Shown here: positions 63,315 through 64,000 of the stretch, one piece after another
How positions within the stretch are numbered: position 1 is the stretch's first letter
Layout of the letters: every line of letters starts with the position of its first letter
Origin: Mangrovibacterium lignilyticum
GTDB lineage: Bacteria > Bacteroidota > Bacteroidia > Bacteroidales > Prolixibacteraceae
Reading direction: 5' to 3'
Length of the DNA stretch: 64,000 nucleotides
NCBI RefSeq assembly: GCF_010882175.1
Contig: NZ_WKLH01000003.1
Coordinates: 372,001 to 436,000, forward strand
The notes under the pieces: generated by a model
What the model saw: only the letters and a program-made list of their open reading frames with translations
What the model was told of the DNA's origin: nothing
The model's database searches: none
Program-made: the position numbers and the translations under genes

Positions 63315-64000
63315 TTAATTTTTGTCCGTTAATGCTTTCTCGACAGCAATAACATCTTTAGGAATATCAACAGCTAAGGAAGAAGACTGTGTTTCAACCA
63401 TTTTTATTTTTATACCTAAATCAAAAAAACGTAAAATTTCAATGTCTTCAAATTTTTCATAATCGGCTTTTTTACCTTGAGTTCCAAAAGCTTTTAACTC
63501 ATTGAAAGAAAAAGCATATATGCAGACTTGCTTGTAGTACACTGGCTTTCCGTTAGCTTTTACCCCTGGGATTGGTAATCTGGACATATATATTAAGTCA
63601 TTATTCTTGTTGGTTAATACCTTTGGGAGATTGATGTTGTTGGGATCCTCTGAGTCACTAATTTTAACCATGCCGTTTATAACATAGTCTGCATGCTTTT
63701 TTTTCATTTCAATAAAATGTACTATCTCATTAGGGTCTAATAAGGGTTCGTCTCCTTGGATATTGATATAAATATCTGCCTCAATTTTTTGTGCGACTTC
63801 CCAGATTCTATCGGTGCCGGTAAGGCAGTGGGAGGATGTCATGATTACGTTATATCCATATTCCGATACTAATCCCCTAATTCTTTCATCATCAGTGGCA
63901 ATAAATGTATTTTCTCTACCCAATGCTTTCTCCACAATTTCACATACCCAAATAATCATCGGTTTCTCAAGTATCAATGCAAGGGGCTTCCCAGGAAACC
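63315..64000 (-). CDS. KdsB-like CMP-KDO synthetase, N-terminus cut by window edge
   Basis: The frame runs off the right edge: before MILEKPMI the codons read FPGKPLALILEKPM, matching the RLPGKPL block near the N-terminus of CTP:KDO cytidylyltransferases. Further motifs are CLTGTDRIWEVA, INIQGDEPLLDP and SRLPIPG, all of the KdsB/KpsU type. The likely product is a CMP-KDO or a related 3-deoxy sugar for a capsule. It is the second CMP-sugar-making gene in the region, distinct in sequence from the NeuA-type one. Confidence 0.85.
   Translation of the reverse strand, partial: FPGKPLALILEKPMIIWVCEIVEKALGRENTFIATDDERIRGLVSEYGYNVIMTSSHCLTGTDRIWEVAQKIEADIYINIQGDEPLLDPNEIVHFIEMKKKHADYVINGMVKISDSEDPNNINLPKVLTNKNNDLIYMSRLPIPGVKANGKPVYYKQVCIYAFSFNELKAFGTQGKKADYEKFEDIEILRFFDLGIKIKMVETQSSSLAVDIPKDVIAVEKALTDKN

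Overview
The window looks like chromosomal DNA of a Bacteroidota bacterium, plausibly of the Marinilabiliales/Prolixibacteraceae type (the rank is my inference from gene content). The evidence is a SusC/SusD pair under an ECF sigma/FecR switch, DUF5687, DUF4834, DUF4843, DUF4861, DUF5020 and head-GIN (DUF2807) proteins, a gliding/T9SS-type C-terminal domain, an F0 a subunit with a cleavable leader, and many upstream copies of the Bacteroidota -7 element TAnnTTTG.

Layout. 1-11.7 kb: 3' part of asd (minus), a secreted lamin-tail protein, a DUF5687/ABC exporter pair, tonB, a ModF-like double ATPase, a DapF homologue lacking both catalytic cysteines, lysA, a GT4 glycosyltransferase and tsaC. A row of small hairpins lies before tonB and a 41-42 bp tandem repeat lies before lysA. 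11.8-14.8 kb (minus): DUF2807 protein, rimM, acyl-CoA ligase. 15.2-17.5 kb: a DUF5020 outer-membrane protein with an NCS2 purine permease, then tRNA-Val. 17.7-28.1 kb: one co-directional locus of ECF sigma, FecR, SusC with an STN domain, SusD, DUF4843, PKD-like lipoprotein and TlpA-like thioredoxin, with no degradative enzyme. 28.3-31.9 kb: a frameshifted serine protease pseudogene, then DUF4861 and GH28 genes (minus) behind a LacI-type palindrome. 32.1-35.0 kb: rplM-rpsI-rpsB-tsf.

35.1-41.2 kb (minus): bactofilin, atpZ, a small membrane protein, atpB-E-F-H-A-G; atpD and atpC are absent. 41.3-49.6 kb (minus): MaoC hydratase, fabH, rpmF, DUF177, histidine kinase, dxs, PHP phosphatase, frr, pyrH. 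49.7-52.6 kb: DUF4834, glyS and an unknown secreted protein.

52.6-64 kb is a surface-polysaccharide region. On the minus strand wbpE-wbpD-wbpA-wbpB should make UDP-GlcNAc(3NAc)A from UDP-GlcNAc. On the plus strand a GT2 transferase, a GT42/DUF115-like protein, a NeuB-type synthase without its SAF domain, and a cytidylyltransferase fused to a KdsC-like phosphatase form a compact nonulosonic acid module, probably of KDN type. After about 60.94 kb the DNA becomes clearly AT-richer (methyltransferase, GT-B transferase, KdsB-like gene cut by the right edge), which suggests recently exchanged capsule/O-antigen genes. A heptad-coding 21/105 bp repeat, open on both strands, separates the two divergent sugar operons.

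No insertion sequence, prophage, CRISPR array or rRNA was seen.
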